From Synechococcus sp. CS-1332 (GTDB lineage: Bacteria > Cyanobacteriota > Cyanobacteriia > PCC-6307 > Cyanobiaceae), in the NCBI RefSeq assembly GCF_025127995.1, contig NZ_JAHLYP010000051.1, forward strand, positions 1-64,000: a stretch of DNA of 64,000 bases, in the 5' to 3' direction. The translations under genes were made by a program, and so were the position numbers. How positions within the stretch are numbered: position 1 is the stretch's first letter; each line of letters opens with the position of its first letter. The notes below the pieces were generated by a model. The model did not search any database and had not been told where the DNA came from. It worked only from the letters and a program-made list of their open reading frames with translations. Shown piece by piece: positions 8,311 through 16,545 of the stretch.

Positions 8311-10740
8311 TCACTTCACCCAGATGACGCTGCAGCCAGGGCCGCCATCGCCCTGCTCGGCATCACTCACCCGCTCCACCCAGGCCAGGCCGGAGAGCCA
8401 ATCGCGCAGGCCCCGCTTGAGCTTGCCCGTGCCGATGCCGTGGATCACCCACACCGGCCCGTTGGCCCCCCGCAGGCGCTCCTCCACCGCCGCCTCGGCC
8501 TCATGCACCCGCAGGCCGCGCACGTCCACCGTGTTCCCTTCGGTGCGCACCTCGGGGCCCCGGCTGCCGGGAGAGCGGCGACTGCGAATGCGCACCTGGG
8601 GCGGCGGCTCAGGTGGGGCGGGCTTTTCGCCATGCAGCCCTTCGATCGCGGCCAGTGCCACGGTGAGCCGCAGCACGCCGCAGCGCACCGTGAGCTCGCT
8701 GCCCTCCTCCGAGATGGCCAGCACCTCGGCGGCCTTACCCAGGGCCAACAGACGGATGCGGTCGCCCACCCTGGGCCGCCAGCCGCCATGGTCGCGCTGC
8801 TCCGGCAGGGGCCGGTGCTGCTGCTCCAGCCGGCGCAGGCGCTGGCCGGCCTGGCGGGCCGTTTCCCCCGCCACCCTTCTGCCGACGCGCACCTCCTGTC
8901 CCACCGTGCGCAGCCGCCGGATCAGGCGACGCACCTCCCCCTGCCCCTCACGGATCGACAGCTCCAGCCGCTGGCGGCGCTGTTCCTGCAGTTCCGCCGA
9001 CTGCTCCTTCTGCTGCGACCAGCGCTGCAGCAGTTCCTCGTGCAGCAGCTCGGTGCGGGCCAGCAGCACCGCCGCCGCCTCGGCCGCCTCCTGCTGGCGC
9101 TGGCGCTCCTGCTCCAGCCCCTCGATCACCCTGTTCACGTCGCCCTCGCCGCCCGGCTCCAGCTGGGCGGCGGCCGCCGCCAGCACCGTGGGGTCGAGGC
9201 CCAGCCGGGAGGCGATCGCCAGGGCATTGCTGCGGCCGGGGATGCCCCACTGCAACCGGTAGGTGGGCGAGAGGGTCTCTACATCGAAGGCCACCGAGGC
9301 GTTCTCGAAACGGGGATCGGCGTACTTGAGCGCCTTGAGCTCGCCGAAGTGGGTGGTGGCCACGGTGAGGCGGGCATGATCGGCGAGGTGGCGCAGCAGG
9401 GCGGCGGCCAGGGCGCTGCCTTCGGTGGGATCGGTGCCGGCCCCCACCTCATCAAGAAGCACCAGCGCCGCCGCAGCTTGTGGCTGCACTGCCCCCTCCG
9501 CCAGGGCCGCCAGGATGCGGGCGATACGGCGGATGTGGCCGCTGAACGTCGAGAGGTTCTGCTGCAGCGACTGCTCATCGCCGATGTCGGCCAGCACCTG
9601 GCCGCACCAGGGCAGCCGCGGGGTGCCGGTGCAGGGCAGGAACAGGCCGGCGCGGGCCATCAGGGCCGCCAGGCCGAGGCTCTTGAGGGTCACCGTCTTA
9701 CCGCCGGTGTTGGGCCCCGTGATCGCCACCACCCGCAGCTCGCGGCCCACGCTGATGGTGACGGGCACCACGGGCCGGCCGCCCTCCTTTCGCTCCTGCC
9801 AGAGCAGCAGGGGGTGGCGCAGGTCCCGCAGCTCGAACGGGGCCTCGGCCGTCTCAGCCAGCTCGGGCCGCACGGCCCCCAGCCACTGGCCGTAACGGGC
9901 CCTGGCCAAGCCGGCATCCAGGAGCACCAACACCTGCTGCAGATGGCCGAGGGCTTCTGCCTGCTCGCCCACCAGGGCACTGAGTTCGCTGCGCACCTGC
10001 CGCTCCAGCTCCCGCTCCTGACCCTCGGCGTCGCGGAGGCGATTGCCCAGGGGGATCACCGCCTGGGGCTCCACGTACACCGTGCTGCCGGAGGCGGAGC
10101 TGTCGTGCACCAGGCCGCTCACCTGGGCGGCGGCGCCGGCCTTGACCGCCAGCACCGGCCGGCCGCTGCGCTCGCTCACCACCGTGTCCTGGAGCAGGGA
10201 GGCGTAGCGGCGCACCAGCTCCTGCAGCCGCTCTCGCCGCTCGCCGCGCAGGCCCAGCAGCTGGCGCCGCACGGCCTCCAGGGAGCCGCTGGCCCGATCC
10301 GCCACCCGGCCGCCCTCCTCCAGACAGAAGTGCAGCCGCTGCTCCAACTCCGGCAGGGTGCGCAGTTCGGCCACCAGGGCGCTGGTGACGGGACGCAGCT
10401 CAGAGTCCTCGATCTGGCGCCGCAGCCGCCGGGCCGTGGCCAGCGTGGACGCCACCGCCAGCAACTCCTCACCGCCCCCGCAGCCCCCCTTGGCACAGAG
10501 GGCGACCGTGTCGGCGATGTCCCCAGCCCCCTGCAGGCTGAGACCACCCTCACAGAGCCCATCGAGGGCAAGCAGCTCGGTGGTCTCGAGCAGCAGGCGG
10601 CGGCTTTCGGCCGGATGGTCCGGCAGACCGAGCCCAGCGCAATGGCGCCGGCCGGCAGCCGTGCTGGCGAAGCCGGCCAGGTGCTCCGCCAGGCGGGGCC
10701 ACTCCAGAAGCTCCAGCGTGTCCTGATGGATCTCGCTCAC
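8311..10740 (-). CDS. mutS2: Endonuclease MutS2
   Basis: An 809-residue protein with the MutS core and lever (residues 1-300), MutS ATPase (Walker A GPNTGGKT, then LVLLDEVGAGTDPTEG), a charged coiled-coil linker (about 510-640), a KOW-like segment and a C-terminal Smr nuclease domain (VDVRGLRVHEAEAAVEE and VIHGIGTGKLKRGLRDWL). MutS2 suppresses recombination and, in some bacteria, splits collided ribosomes. It lacks the mismatch-recognition domain of MutS1. Its start overlaps the VOC gene stop by four bases, so it is the last gene of the minus-strand run hemB - VOC - mutS2. Confidence 0.95.
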   Translation of the reverse strand: MSEIHQDTLELLEWPRLAEHLAGFASTAAGRRHCAGLGLPDHPAESRRLLLETTELLALDGLCEGGLSLQGAGDIADTVALCAKGGCGGGEELLAVASTLATARRLRRQIEDSELRPVTSALVAELRTLPELEQRLHFCLEEGGRVADRASGSLEAVRRQLLGLRGERRERLQELVRRYASLLQDTVVSERSGRPVLAVKAGAAAQVSGLVHDSSASGSTVYVEPQAVIPLGNRLRDAEGQERELERQVRSELSALVGEQAEALGHLQQVLVLLDAGLARARYGQWLGAVRPELAETAEAPFELRDLRHPLLLWQERKEGGRPVVPVTISVGRELRVVAITGPNTGGKTVTLKSLGLAALMARAGLFLPCTGTPRLPWCGQVLADIGDEQSLQQNLSTFSGHIRRIARILAALAEGAVQPQAAAALVLLDEVGAGTDPTEGSALAAALLRHLADHARLTVATTHFGELKALKYADPRFENASVAFDVETLSPTYRLQWGIPGRSNALAIASRLGLDPTVLAAAAAQLEPGGEGDVNRVIEGLEQERQRQQEAAEAAAVLLARTELLHEELLQRWSQQKEQSAELQEQRRQRLELSIREGQGEVRRLIRRLRTVGQEVRVGRRVAGETARQAGQRLRRLEQQHRPLPEQRDHGGWRPRVGDRIRLLALGKAAEVLAISEEGSELTVRCGVLRLTVALAAIEGLHGEKPAPPEPPPQVRIRSRRSPGSRGPEVRTEGNTVDVRGLRVHEAEAAVEERLRGANGPVWVIHGIGTGKLKRGLRDWLSGLAWVERVSDAEQGDGGPGCSVIWVK

Positions 10741-11150
10741 CCAGCCGGCGCGAGGGAGGTGGGGGCGGGGATGGCGGCGGCCCCCACATTGGAGGGGATG
10801 CCGGCGGCGGGCTCGTAGAGCATCTCCAGCCAGTTGCCCTCCGTATCCTGCAGATAGAAGGAGGCGGTGCCGTCCCGATGGTCGTGCACCGGTCCCACCC
10901 GGTGGCCTGCCGCCTCAAGCCGCTCGTGCACGGCCTGCACCTCGGCGCGGTCGCTGAAATGGAAGGCGAAGTGGGGGCCGGCGGCGGTGTAGGCGGGGCC
11001 GAGCAGGGCGATGCCGTCGCCGTTGCCGGGCGACTGCATGTAGGCCCAGTCCTGGGCATCCCAGGTGAGGCGCAACCCCAGCTCCTCGTAGAAGCGCTTG
11101 GCACGCTCCATGTCCTGGACCCGCACCGCCACGTGGCCGAGACGCGTCAT
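10737..11150 (-). CDS. VOC superfamily (glyoxalase-like) protein
   Basis: A 137-residue protein with two beta-alpha-beta-beta-beta repeats typical of the vicinal oxygen chelate fold: MTRLGHVAVRVQDMERAKRF opens repeat one and FAFHFSDRAEVQAVHERL opens repeat two. Probable metal ligands are His6 and the glutamate in GNWLEML. It resembles lactoylglutathione lyase GloA in length but the substrate is uncertain. It sits 45 bases after hemB and overlaps mutS2, so it is likely co-transcribed with both. Confidence 0.85.
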   Translation of the reverse strand: MTRLGHVAVRVQDMERAKRFYEELGLRLTWDAQDWAYMQSPGNGDGIALLGPAYTAAGPHFAFHFSDRAEVQAVHERLEAAGHRVGPVHDHRDGTASFYLQDTEGNWLEMLYEPAAGIPSNVGAAAIPAPTSLAPAG

Positions 11151-11195
11151 GGGAAGGGGGAACGACGGTTCATCGTTCCATTCAAGCGGTGCGGC

Positions 11196-12197
11196 TCAGC
11201 CGTCGCGCAGCCACTGGGCGGCGTCGCAGGCGTGGTACGTGAGGATCAGGTCGGCGCCGGCCCGCTTGAAGCACAGCAGGGTTTCCAGCACCACCGCCCG
11301 CTCGTCGATCCAGCCCCGCTCGGCGGCGGCCTTCACCATGGCGTACTCACCGCTGACGTTGTAGGCGGCGATGGGCAGCTCGCTCTCACCCCGCAGACGG
11401 TGGATGATGTCGAGGTAGGCCAGGCCGGGCTTCACCATCAGGATGTCGGCCCCCTCCTGTTCATCGAGCAGGGCTTCGGTGAGGGCTTCACGGCCGTTGG
11501 CCGGATCCATCTGATAGGTGCTCTTGTCCTTCGGAATGGGCTTGTTGCCCACGGCCCGGGGGGCGGAATCCAGCGCCTCGCGGAAGGGGCCGTAGTAGGC
11601 GGAGGCGTACTTCGCGGTGTAGCTGATGATCCCGACGTGCTCGAAGCCTTCCTCGTCGAGGGCTTCCCGGATGGCGCCCACCCGTCCGTCCATCATGTCG
11701 CTGGGGCCGATCAGGTCCGCCCCGGCCCGGGCCTGGGCCACCGCCTGGCGGCAGAGGAGGCTGACGGTCTCGTCGTTGAGCACCACCCCCTCGTCACTCA
11801 CGATGCCGTCGTGGCCGTCGCAGGAATAGGGATCGAGGGCGACGTCGGTCATGATCGCCATCGCCGGATGCGCCTGCTTGAGGCGCCGGATCGCCCGGGG
11901 GATCAGGCCACCCTCGTTGAAGCACTCGCTGCCGTCCTCGGTCTTGAGGCCATCGGCCACCTTGGGAAACAGCACCACGCAGCGGATGCCCAGATCCCAG
12001 GCCCGGCCCACCTCCGCCACCAGGCCCTCCAGGCTCCAGCGCTGGGCGCCGGGCATGGCACCGATCGGTTCGTTGGAGGCGCCCTCGTGGACGAACAGGG
12101 GATAGATGAAATCAGCGGCGCTGAGCTGGAATTCCCGCACCATGGCCCTCAGGGCCGGCGTGCGACGCAGCCGGCGGGGCCGATAGGTGAGCTCCAT
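11196..12197 (-). CDS. hemB: Delta-aminolevulinic acid dehydratase (porphobilinogen synthase)
   Basis: A 333-residue protein. RRLRRTPALRAMVRE near the N-terminus, the Schiff-base lysine region ILMVKPGLAYLD, the second active-site lysine in KDKSTYQMDPANG, and the FPKVADGLK loop are all HemB landmarks. It condenses two molecules of 5-aminolevulinate to porphobilinogen, the committed step to chlorophyll, haem and bilins. The metal site lacks the triple-Cys zinc signature and has instead an Asp-rich type (DVALDPYSCDGHDG), as in Mg-dependent enzymes of phototrophs. Seventy bases separate it from dnaJ upstream. Confidence 0.96.
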   Translation of the reverse strand: MELTYRPRRLRRTPALRAMVREFQLSAADFIYPLFVHEGASNEPIGAMPGAQRWSLEGLVAEVGRAWDLGIRCVVLFPKVADGLKTEDGSECFNEGGLIPRAIRRLKQAHPAMAIMTDVALDPYSCDGHDGIVSDEGVVLNDETVSLLCRQAVAQARAGADLIGPSDMMDGRVGAIREALDEEGFEHVGIISYTAKYASAYYGPFREALDSAPRAVGNKPIPKDKSTYQMDPANGREALTEALLDEQEGADILMVKPGLAYLDIIHRLRGESELPIAAYNVSGEYAMVKAAAERGWIDERAVVLETLLCFKRAGADLILTYHACDAAQWLRDG

Positions 12198-12267
12198 GGG
12201 GCAGATCTGACTGGCCGGATCCTACGGAAAGCCCTTCCGGCGCTTGAAAGGCGGCCAGGTTCGGCGC

Positions 12268-13242
12268 TCAGAGCAGGGCGGCGCTGATCCAGTCCTTGCG
12301 GGGGTCGACGCTCCGGGCCTGCCGCAGTTGCTCGAGCAGATCCCGCTCCTGGGGGCTGAGGCTGTCGGGAAGTTTGAGGGTCGGCGTGAACAGCAGATCG
12401 CCCCTGCCGTCCTTCACCGGCCAGCCCTTGCCCTTGAGCCGCAGGCTGCGGCCGAGGGTCATGCCGGGGGGCACCTGGATCGTCGCTTCCCCATCGGGGG
12501 TGGCCACCCGCACCTCGCCGCCCAGGGCCAGTTCATCAAGGCTGAGGGGAAGCTCGGCCCGGAGCTGGTCGCCATCGAGACGCCAGACGGGATGGGGCTG
12601 AAGCTTGAGGGTGAGATAGAGATCGCCGCGCCGTCCGGTGCCGGGCTGCAGATTGCCCTTGCCCTTGAGTCGCAGACGGCTGCCGTCCTTGACGCCGGCG
12701 GGGATGCGGACCTGCACCCGCTCCTCGTTAACGGCAAGGGTGCGCTCGCAGCCGCGGAAGGCATCGGCCACCGGCAGGCTGATCGTCGCCTCCGCATCGA
12801 GTTGCACCTGGCTGGAGCGTTCGGCGCCGGCGCCACCGAACCCGGAGGGGAACCCCCCTGGGAAACCGCTGCCGAAGCCGAAACCTCCGGGAGCACCGCC
12901 CGCCGCTCCCCCGCCGAAGCGGCCCAGCAGATCGTTGATGAAGTCGTCGAAGTTGCCGTAACGGCCGAAATCAACATCGACGCCGGGGGCTCCGCCACCG
13001 CCGCCTACCTGGTTCCAGTACTGGCCGAACTGCTCATAGCGACGGCGCTTTTCGGGATCGGAAAGCACTTCATAGGCTTCGCTGATCTCCTTGAAACGAG
13101 ACTCGGCAGAGGCGTCGTCAGGATTGACATCCGGATGGTATTGACGGGCCAGCTTGCGGAAGGCCCGCTTGATGCCATCGGCGTCCGTGCCCCTTTCGAC
13201 GCCGAGAACCTTGAAATAGTCGCGGTACCCATTCACGCTCAT
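12268..13242 (-). CDS. DnaJ/CbpA-type co-chaperone (no zinc fingers)
   Basis: A 324-residue protein with an N-terminal J domain (residues 5-70) carrying the HPD motif in YHPDVNPDD, a Gly/Phe-rich linker (about 75-140: [18 protein letters not shown] and [12 protein letters not shown]), and C-terminal substrate-binding beta domains without the Cys-rich zinc region. That makes it a type II J protein like CbpA. It stimulates DnaK ATPase activity and delivers unfolded clients. It heads the minus-strand group with hemB, VOC and mutS2. Confidence 0.93.
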   Translation of the reverse strand: MSVNGYRDYFKVLGVERGTDADGIKRAFRKLARQYHPDVNPDDASAESRFKEISEAYEVLSDPEKRRRYEQFGQYWNQVGGGGGAPGVDVDFGRYGNFDDFINDLLGRFGGGAAGGAPGGFGFGSGFPGGFPSGFGGAGAERSSQVQLDAEATISLPVADAFRGCERTLAVNEERVQVRIPAGVKDGSRLRLKGKGNLQPGTGRRGDLYLTLKLQPHPVWRLDGDQLRAELPLSLDELALGGEVRVATPDGEATIQVPPGMTLGRSLRLKGKGWPVKDGRGDLLFTPTLKLPDSLSPQERDLLEQLRQARSVDPRKDWISAALL

Positions 13243-13389
13243 CTCGTCACGCTCATGTCGCCAGGGCGTCCGTCACCGTCGATCGTTGAAATTGTCCCAG
13301 TCTCGGCGCTGAATTCACAGGCCCTGGCAGGGCGGAAGCCCGAACGGGCCCGGGGATGCCGCCTAGATTTCAGGTCTTTCCGCCCGCCG

Positions 13390-13866
13390 ATGCGCTTCCC
13401 CTCCCCATCCACGAAGGCCAACCGGGCTGCGGCGCTGCGGCCGCTGCTGCTGCTGGGCGGTCTGCCGACCCTGTTGGGGTGTGCGCTGACCTTCACCGCC
13501 CCCGCCCATGGGGGCCAGGCCGGGGTCTCCACCACCCCCACGCTTGGGGAGGCCCTGGCACCGTCCGGCAGCGCCCAGCTCGAGCTGACGGAGCACCTGC
13601 GCAGCATCGGGGCGTTGTTCTACGGCGCCTGGTGGTGCCCGGCCTGCTTCAAGCAGAAAAGTCTCTTCGGCCAGCAGGCGGGCGATCGACTGCCCTACGT
13701 GGAGTGCGACAAAACCAAGGAGGGTCGCGAACGCTGCCAGGAGGCGGGCATCAAGGCCTACCCCACCTGGGTTCTGGGGACCAAGCGGGTGGAAGGGGTG
13801 CAGACGATCGAGGAGCTGAAACGCTGGAGTGGTTTCTCCCAGGCACCGGCCAAGGGCGCTCCCTGA
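13390..13866 (+). CDS. Thioredoxin-like protein with CPAC motif, membrane-anchored or exported
   Basis: A 158-residue protein from ATG 13390. An N-terminal hydrophobic segment (LRPLLLLGGLPTLLGCALTF) acts as signal or anchor and contains a possible lipobox LLGC. A thioredoxin fold follows: GAWWCPACFKQ places the redox cysteines at 83 and 86, and YPTWVLG supplies the cis-proline. This sequence is very close to the thioredoxin domain fused to VKOR in cyanobacteria and plants, suggesting a lumenal or periplasmic thiol oxidant. It is divergent from dnaJ. Confidence 0.82.
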   Translation: MRFPSPSTKANRAAALRPLLLLGGLPTLLGCALTFTAPAHGGQAGVSTTPTLGEALAPSGSAQLELTEHLRSIGALFYGAWWCPACFKQKSLFGQQAGDRLPYVECDKTKEGRERCQEAGIKAYPTWVLGTKRVEGVQTIEELKRWSGFSQAPAKGAP

Positions 13867-13961
13867 AAAGGGGGCCTTGATGCTGTGGCCCATGCAGCAC
13901 ACCTGCATCAGACAGTCTCTCTTGTGCGCAAGTCCCACGTCGACGTCATTGGATATTTTGG

Positions 13962-13967
13962 TATAGT
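13962..13967 (+). promoter_or_regulatory. Possible -10 box before the PilZ-like gene
   Basis: TATAGT lies 64 bases ahead of the ATG at 14031 in a locally AT-rich stretch. A weak -35-like GTCGAC is found 17 bases upstream. This is a sequence match only. Confidence 0.3.
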
Positions 13968-14030
13968 CATCAAACCTATTTCCGCAGAACACTGAAACCC
14001 GTCTGGAGCCAAACTTCTCACCTCAGGGCC

Positions 14031-14375
14031 ATGAAGGGATCCACACTTCCACCCCGTGAACCCAAGTTTTCAGCGCCTTTTTTCCAGATCCTCATAAAAG
14101 TCGAAGTCTTTTTTCAGGACCATTGTTATTCAGGACACCTTTGGGATGTCAGCCGTTCTGGAGCGTGTATTCGCAGCTTCCAGGAAGTGCCCATGGGGAC
14201 TCCTGCCCAGATTCGCTTCCACGATCCCTCCGATGCGGAAATCATCGAAGCAAGGGGCGAACTGATCTGGATGAACCAACTGAGGGGTGCCCACTACTCG
14301 GGGCTGAGGTTTGAAGAGGACTTCGACATTTCCAAGACGTTTCTCAGGTTGCTGATCAAATCAGATCCTTCCTGA
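14031..14375 (+). CDS. Degenerate PilZ-like domain protein
   Basis: A 114-residue protein that is essentially a single PilZ-like beta-barrel. The second c-di-GMP motif is recognisable as DVSRSGACI (consensus D/N-x-S-x-x-G), followed by PMGTPAQIRF and ARGELIWMN strands typical of the fold. The upstream RxxxR motif needed to grip c-di-GMP is not visible, so ligand binding may be lost or altered. Base composition is more AT-rich than its neighbours. It stands alone between a Trx-like gene and the repeat protein. Confidence 0.65.
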   Translation: MKGSTLPPREPKFSAPFFQILIKVEVFFQDHCYSGHLWDVSRSGACIRSFQEVPMGTPAQIRFHDPSDAEIIEARGELIWMNQLRGAHYSGLRFEEDFDISKTFLRLLIKSDPS

Positions 14376-14571
14376 GCCATGGTGCCAAAGCGCCTGCCGA
14401 ACTGCCGAACATGTTTCCAGCCATGACTGGTCCTGGCTGGAGACACATTCGGTCAAAAGCTTGTTGAACCCCAGGGACAAACGCCCATAGCCCTCGCCGG
14501 TCCCCGATCAAGCCAGGACTGAAGGCGAAGGTGGACCCATCCAATTGCGGCGGCAAGCGTTGGGCCAGGGG

Positions 14572-14949
14572 TCAGCGGCGATACATGCCAGCGCCGGGAG
14601 CCCCGTAGCCCAGGCCAGGGCGCACACCGGCTCCCGAGGCCGGCCCACCGACACCACCGGGGTTTTCCACCGGCCGCCGTTCAAGGCCAGGGCCAGCCTC
14701 GCCAAAACCAGCACCCGGCAAGACTCCAGCTCCGGAGGCGGGCCCGCCCACTCCACCGGCACCCACCCCTGGCTGCCGGTCCAGGCCAGGACCAGCCGCG
14801 CCGAACCCGGCGCCGGGAGCCACCCCCGCGCCGGAGGCCGGCCCGCCGAGACCGCCGGGATTGGGCCGGGCCCCGCTGACATTGGGGATGGCCAGGGCGA
14901 CGGCCACCGCCGCCACCGTCAGAACAACGACGTCCTTGCAGCGTTTCAT
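14572..14949 (-). CDS. Exported Gly/Pro/Ala-rich protein with three 33-residue repeats
   Basis: A 125-residue protein from ATG 14949 with a signal peptide (KRCKDVVVLTVAAVAVALA, cleavage near SGA). The mature chain is three tandem copies of a unit of about 33 residues that starts GGxGGPASGAGVxPG and continues with GFGxAGPGL and a charged tail; the last copy ends GAGMYRR. No cysteine remains after the signal. Such low-complexity Gly-rich exported proteins may be surface or matrix components. Nothing around it points to a function. Transcribed opposite to the PilZ-like gene. Confidence 0.7.
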   Translation of the reverse strand: MKRCKDVVVLTVAAVAVALAIPNVSGARPNPGGLGGPASGAGVAPGAGFGAAGPGLDRQPGVGAGGVGGPASGAGVLPGAGFGEAGPGLERRPVENPGGVGGPASGAGVRPGLGYGAPGAGMYRR

Positions 14950-15312
14950 CGCCAGGAGATGCGGAGGAGAACCTCGTCCTAGCAAGGTCGGCCCAGTACT
15001 CCGCCGATGTGCACGCCTTGTCCCGATTGGAGCCGCCAGGCCCGACACGGTGAAAACCGTGGGCGAACGAGTGCTCGTACCATGATTCTGTAATTAGGTT
15101 GATCGTGTCCCCATCGGCGCCCCAACCGCGGGTGTCCCAGGTGCCGCACGGCCCCTCCATGGAGTGAAGGCCTCCCGGCTTGATCGCCCATCGATGAAGA
15201 ACCTCTGGATCGCGGTCGAAACCAAGTACGGCATAGGCATCGCAGAGCACAACCTTCACCGGCTTCCCCCTTGACCCGCCGCCCAGCCTCACCAGCACGG
15301 TCCCTGCAGCCG
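14950..15312. other. Intergenic stretch without a supported gene
   Basis: These 363 bases separate the repeat protein from the solute-binding lipoprotein and must carry both divergent promoters. An open minus-strand frame crosses it, but it has no recognisable motif and no good start, so I do not call it. Confidence 0.4.
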
Positions 15313-16545
15313 ATGAAAGCGGCCAAAGCCTTCCTGCTGCTGACGCTGCCCCTCACGCTGCTGTCCGCCTGCGGCCTCAGCTCGAAGGACTTGAGCGGAA
15401 CGGCCTACCTCGCCATCAGCATCGAAGGTGACCAGCCGCTGACCAAAGGGATCCTGCAGGAGGAGGTCCTGCAGGCCCAGATGATTGTCGAGGCCTTTCG
15501 CCAACTGCACCCGCACGTGGCGATCGAAACAAACCTCTTCCGCGAGAGCGATTTCATCGAGGAGGTGCGCCGCCGCCAGGCCGCTGGCCTCGGCCCTGAT
15601 CTGATGCTGGTGGCTGGCTCCACCGCCCGCACCCTGGTGGAATCGGACCTGGCCCGGGACCTCACCATTCCCGAGGCCACCCGCAACCAGATGGACCCGG
15701 ACTCCCTGGCGCGACTGGAGATCACGCCGGGGACTCTGGCGGGCCTACCCATCCTGAGGCGACCGCAACTCGCTTGCTACAACCGCAGCAAGGTGGCCGC
15801 CAGCCCCGCCACCACCGTCGCTCTGATCGACCAGGCCCGCCAGGGACTTCGCGTGGGTCTGGCGGTGGAATCGCGCAGCCTCTTCTGGAGCACCGGCCCC
15901 CTGGGAGCCGATCGGGCGATCATCGCCGCCGCGGCCGGGCGCCCCCTGGAGGCCAAGCAACGCCAGGGTCTGCAGCGCTGGCTGGAGTGGCTTTCGGCCG
16001 CCAACTTCAACCAGCAGGTGTTCATCGAGCCCGACCAGGAGGCGCTGGTGCAGGGTCTGCTGGAGCGGCGTCTGGACTGGATCCCTTGCAACAGCAGCAA
16101 TCTCAGCCGGCTGCGCGCGTCCCTGGGGCCCGCCCTCGGGGTGAGCGCCCTTCCCAGCGGCCCCTACGGACCGCCCACACCGATCACGCGGCTGCGGGTG
16201 CTGGCCTTCGGCACCGGCTCCACGGCCCGGCAGCGGCGCGTGGCGGAAGCCCTGGCTGCCTTTGCCCTGAACCCCTGGATTCAGAGCACCCTGGCCACGG
16301 ACAACCAGGACATGCTGCCCACCAATCGCTTCGTGCCACCCTCGGCCCTGCACACCCCCGTGCTCAAGGCCATGCAGCGGTCCGTCGAGCAGGCCGACGC
16401 CAGCGATGCCATCTCCAAGCTGCTGCCTGCTGGCGACCCGCGCGACCGTGAGCTCAGTGGCCTCGTGTCTGCCGTGGCCTTCGGTGAGCTGACCGCGATG
16501 GACGCCACCGAGGCCGTGATCAGGGCCCTCGCTCCTGTGCCATGA
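15313..16545 (+). CDS. Extracellular solute-binding lipoprotein (family 1-like)
   Basis: A 410-residue protein from ATG 15313. A short signal ends in the lipobox LLSACG, so it is anchored outside the membrane. The first domain reads like a family 1 periplasmic binding protein: VEAFRQLHPHVAIETNLFRE and GLGPDLMLVAGSTARTLVESDLARDL. Later segments such as LAFGTGSTARQRRVAEALAAF and LATDNQDMLPTNR match the sugar-binding-protein closing helices. No ABC permease or ATPase is adjacent; instead its stop overlaps the start of an MscS channel gene, which suggests a link to osmotic or solute balance. Confidence 0.8.
   Translation: MKAAKAFLLLTLPLTLLSACGLSSKDLSGTAYLAISIEGDQPLTKGILQEEVLQAQMIVEAFRQLHPHVAIETNLFRESDFIEEVRRRQAAGLGPDLMLVAGSTARTLVESDLARDLTIPEATRNQMDPDSLARLEITPGTLAGLPILRRPQLACYNRSKVAASPATTVALIDQARQGLRVGLAVESRSLFWSTGPLGADRAIIAAAAGRPLEAKQRQGLQRWLEWLSAANFNQQVFIEPDQEALVQGLLERRLDWIPCNSSNLSRLRASLGPALGVSALPSGPYGPPTPITRLRVLAFGTGSTARQRRVAEALAAFALNPWIQSTLATDNQDMLPTNRFVPPSALHTPVLKAMQRSVEQADASDAISKLLPAGDPRDRELSGLVSAVAFGELTAMDATEAVIRALAPVP

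Noticed and set aside
8440-10818. A 792-codon plus-strand frame opposite mutS2
   Set aside because: His/Gln/Gly-rich shadow of mutS2 without domains or a start context.
14681-15298. Minus-strand frame across the 14950-15312 gap
   Set aside because: Its left half overlaps the repeat protein in another frame and its right half has no recognisable motif; kept as non-coding.
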